Source of the DNA: an uncultured Pelagibacteraceae bacterium
Lineage (GTDB): Bacteria; Pseudomonadota; Alphaproteobacteria; Pelagibacterales; Pelagibacteraceae
Length of the DNA stretch: 64,000 bases
Reading direction: 5' to 3'
NCBI GenBank assembly: GCA_902526645.1
Contig: CABZLS010000001.1
Coordinates: 62,001 to 126,000 of the forward strand
The stretch's first letter is position 1, and every line of letters starts with the position of its first letter. The notes under the pieces were generated by a model. That model had not been told where the DNA came from, searched no databases, and saw only the letters and a program-made list of their open reading frames with translations. Positions 63,463 through 64,000 of this stretch are shown here, one piece after another. The position numbers were made by a program, and so were the translations under genes.

Positions 63463-64000
63463 TGATAGATACCAAATATTTTTTAAAAGGATTTAAGTCT
63501 ATTAAGGGTGTTGGAAGTCCTGCTATAGCACTGGGCGCAAGTTTTGTAGCTATAGGTGCCTTACTTAAAAATTTAGGTTTCACAATTCAAGAAAGTATTT
63601 TCTCTACTTTTTTAACTTATGCATTACCTGGTTCATTAGTGATGGCAGAGTCAATGTTGATTGGAGCATCTTTAATAAATATTTTTATAGCAGTATGGTT
63701 GGTTAATGCCAGATTATATCCAATGACTGTAGCATTGATGCCTTTGTTGATGCATGAGAATCAACCAAGATGGAAATATTATTTATCATGTCATTTTATA
63801 GCTGTCTCTTCATGGCTGATAATGAAAGATAATTACGAAAATATAGAAAAAGAAAATAGAATAGATTTTTGGATAGGAATCGGGACAGCCACCTGGTCTG
63901 TTGCAATTTTTTCTACTGTAATAGGCTATGTTGCTTCAGATTTTATTAATAAAGATATACTTATTGGTTTAGCTATCATTAATCCAATTTATTTTATTTG
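63462..64000 (+). CDS. AzlC-family membrane protein (3' partial)
   Basis: The ATG at 63462 overlaps the livF stop (TAATG), and the frame stays open to the window end (179 codons visible). The product is polytopic and carries the AzlC-type segments ALGASFVAIGALLKNLGF, TYALPGSLVMAE and NARLYPMTVALMPLL. AzlC with AzlD exports branched-chain amino acids in known cases; an AzlD partner may lie outside the window. Its position after livF suggests a shared transcript with an importer of related substrates. Confidence 0.75.
   Translation, partial: MIDTKYFLKGFKSIKGVGSPAIALGASFVAIGALLKNLGFTIQESIFSTFLTYALPGSLVMAESMLIGASLINIFIAVWLVNARLYPMTVALMPLLMHENQPRWKYYLSCHFIAVSSWLIMKDNYENIEKENRIDFWIGIGTATWSVAIFSTVIGYVASDFINKDILIGLAIINPIYFI

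Overview
The window looks like a chromosomal segment of a streamlined marine alphaproteobacterium, most likely SAR11 (Pelagibacterales). The reasons are very A+T-rich DNA by eye, genes packed with 1-8 bp gaps or overlaps, short AT-rich intergenic regions, and an alphaproteobacterial gene complement (hflKC-Do protease, ilvBHC-leuA, mreBCD-mrdA-rodA, LivHMGF, DUF2805). No rRNA, tRNA, CRISPR array, insertion sequence or phage gene was seen. The taxonomic call is inference; no search was run.

Layout. 1-4309: membrane quality control and tRNA modification (hflK partial, hflC, DUF2065, Do-type protease, miaA). 4363-15136: branched-chain amino acid synthesis (ilvB, ilvH, ilvC, leuA) running into the rod-shape operon (mreB, mreC, mreD, mrdA, rodA); leuA and mreB overlap by 1 bp. 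15186-20227: a tight accessory run (DadA-like oxidoreductase, EamA transporter, D-2-hydroxyacid dehydrogenase, deacetylase-fold protein, msrB, two small membrane proteins). 20228-24403: two autotransporter-type surface proteins on the minus strand. 24565-57333: a large surface and type IV pilus region. 57319-64000: glutaredoxin, DUF2805, a LysE exporter behind a strong hairpin, a LivKHMGF-type ABC importer and a partial AzlC-like gene.

The pilus region holds nearly a whole type IV pilus machine: pilT, a minor-pilin operon (FimT-, PilV-, PilW- and PilX-like, an unknown exported protein, and a giant PilY1), pilD, a pilMN fusion, pilO, pilP, pilQ, pilB, pilC and two tandem major-type pilins. Woven into it is a sigma-factor-free partner-switching set: two SpoIIE-type PP2C phosphatases (GAF-linked and CHASE2-linked), one RsbW-like kinase and two RsbV-like STAS proteins. 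Also present are a winged-helix regulator, a FecR-domain protein with a huge Lys/Ala tail, a TPR-plus-barrel outer-membrane protein, and a beta-propeller autotransporter that is a paralogue of the one at 20228-22552.

Most notable: (1) a gene-free 0.7 kb A+T-rich stretch (38921-39656) before pilMNOPQBC with eight copies of TTGTGTTAGA in both orientations, largely in 21-bp-phased pairs; (2) a single-chain PilM-PilN fusion resembling GspL architecture; (3) a PilY1 whose vWA domain is interrupted by a propeller-like insert of about 360 residues; (4) a recurrent palindrome-like motif (ACCCAWWWTGRG) in front of many pilus/surface genes; (5) a terminator-like hairpin directly abutting the lysE start codon.
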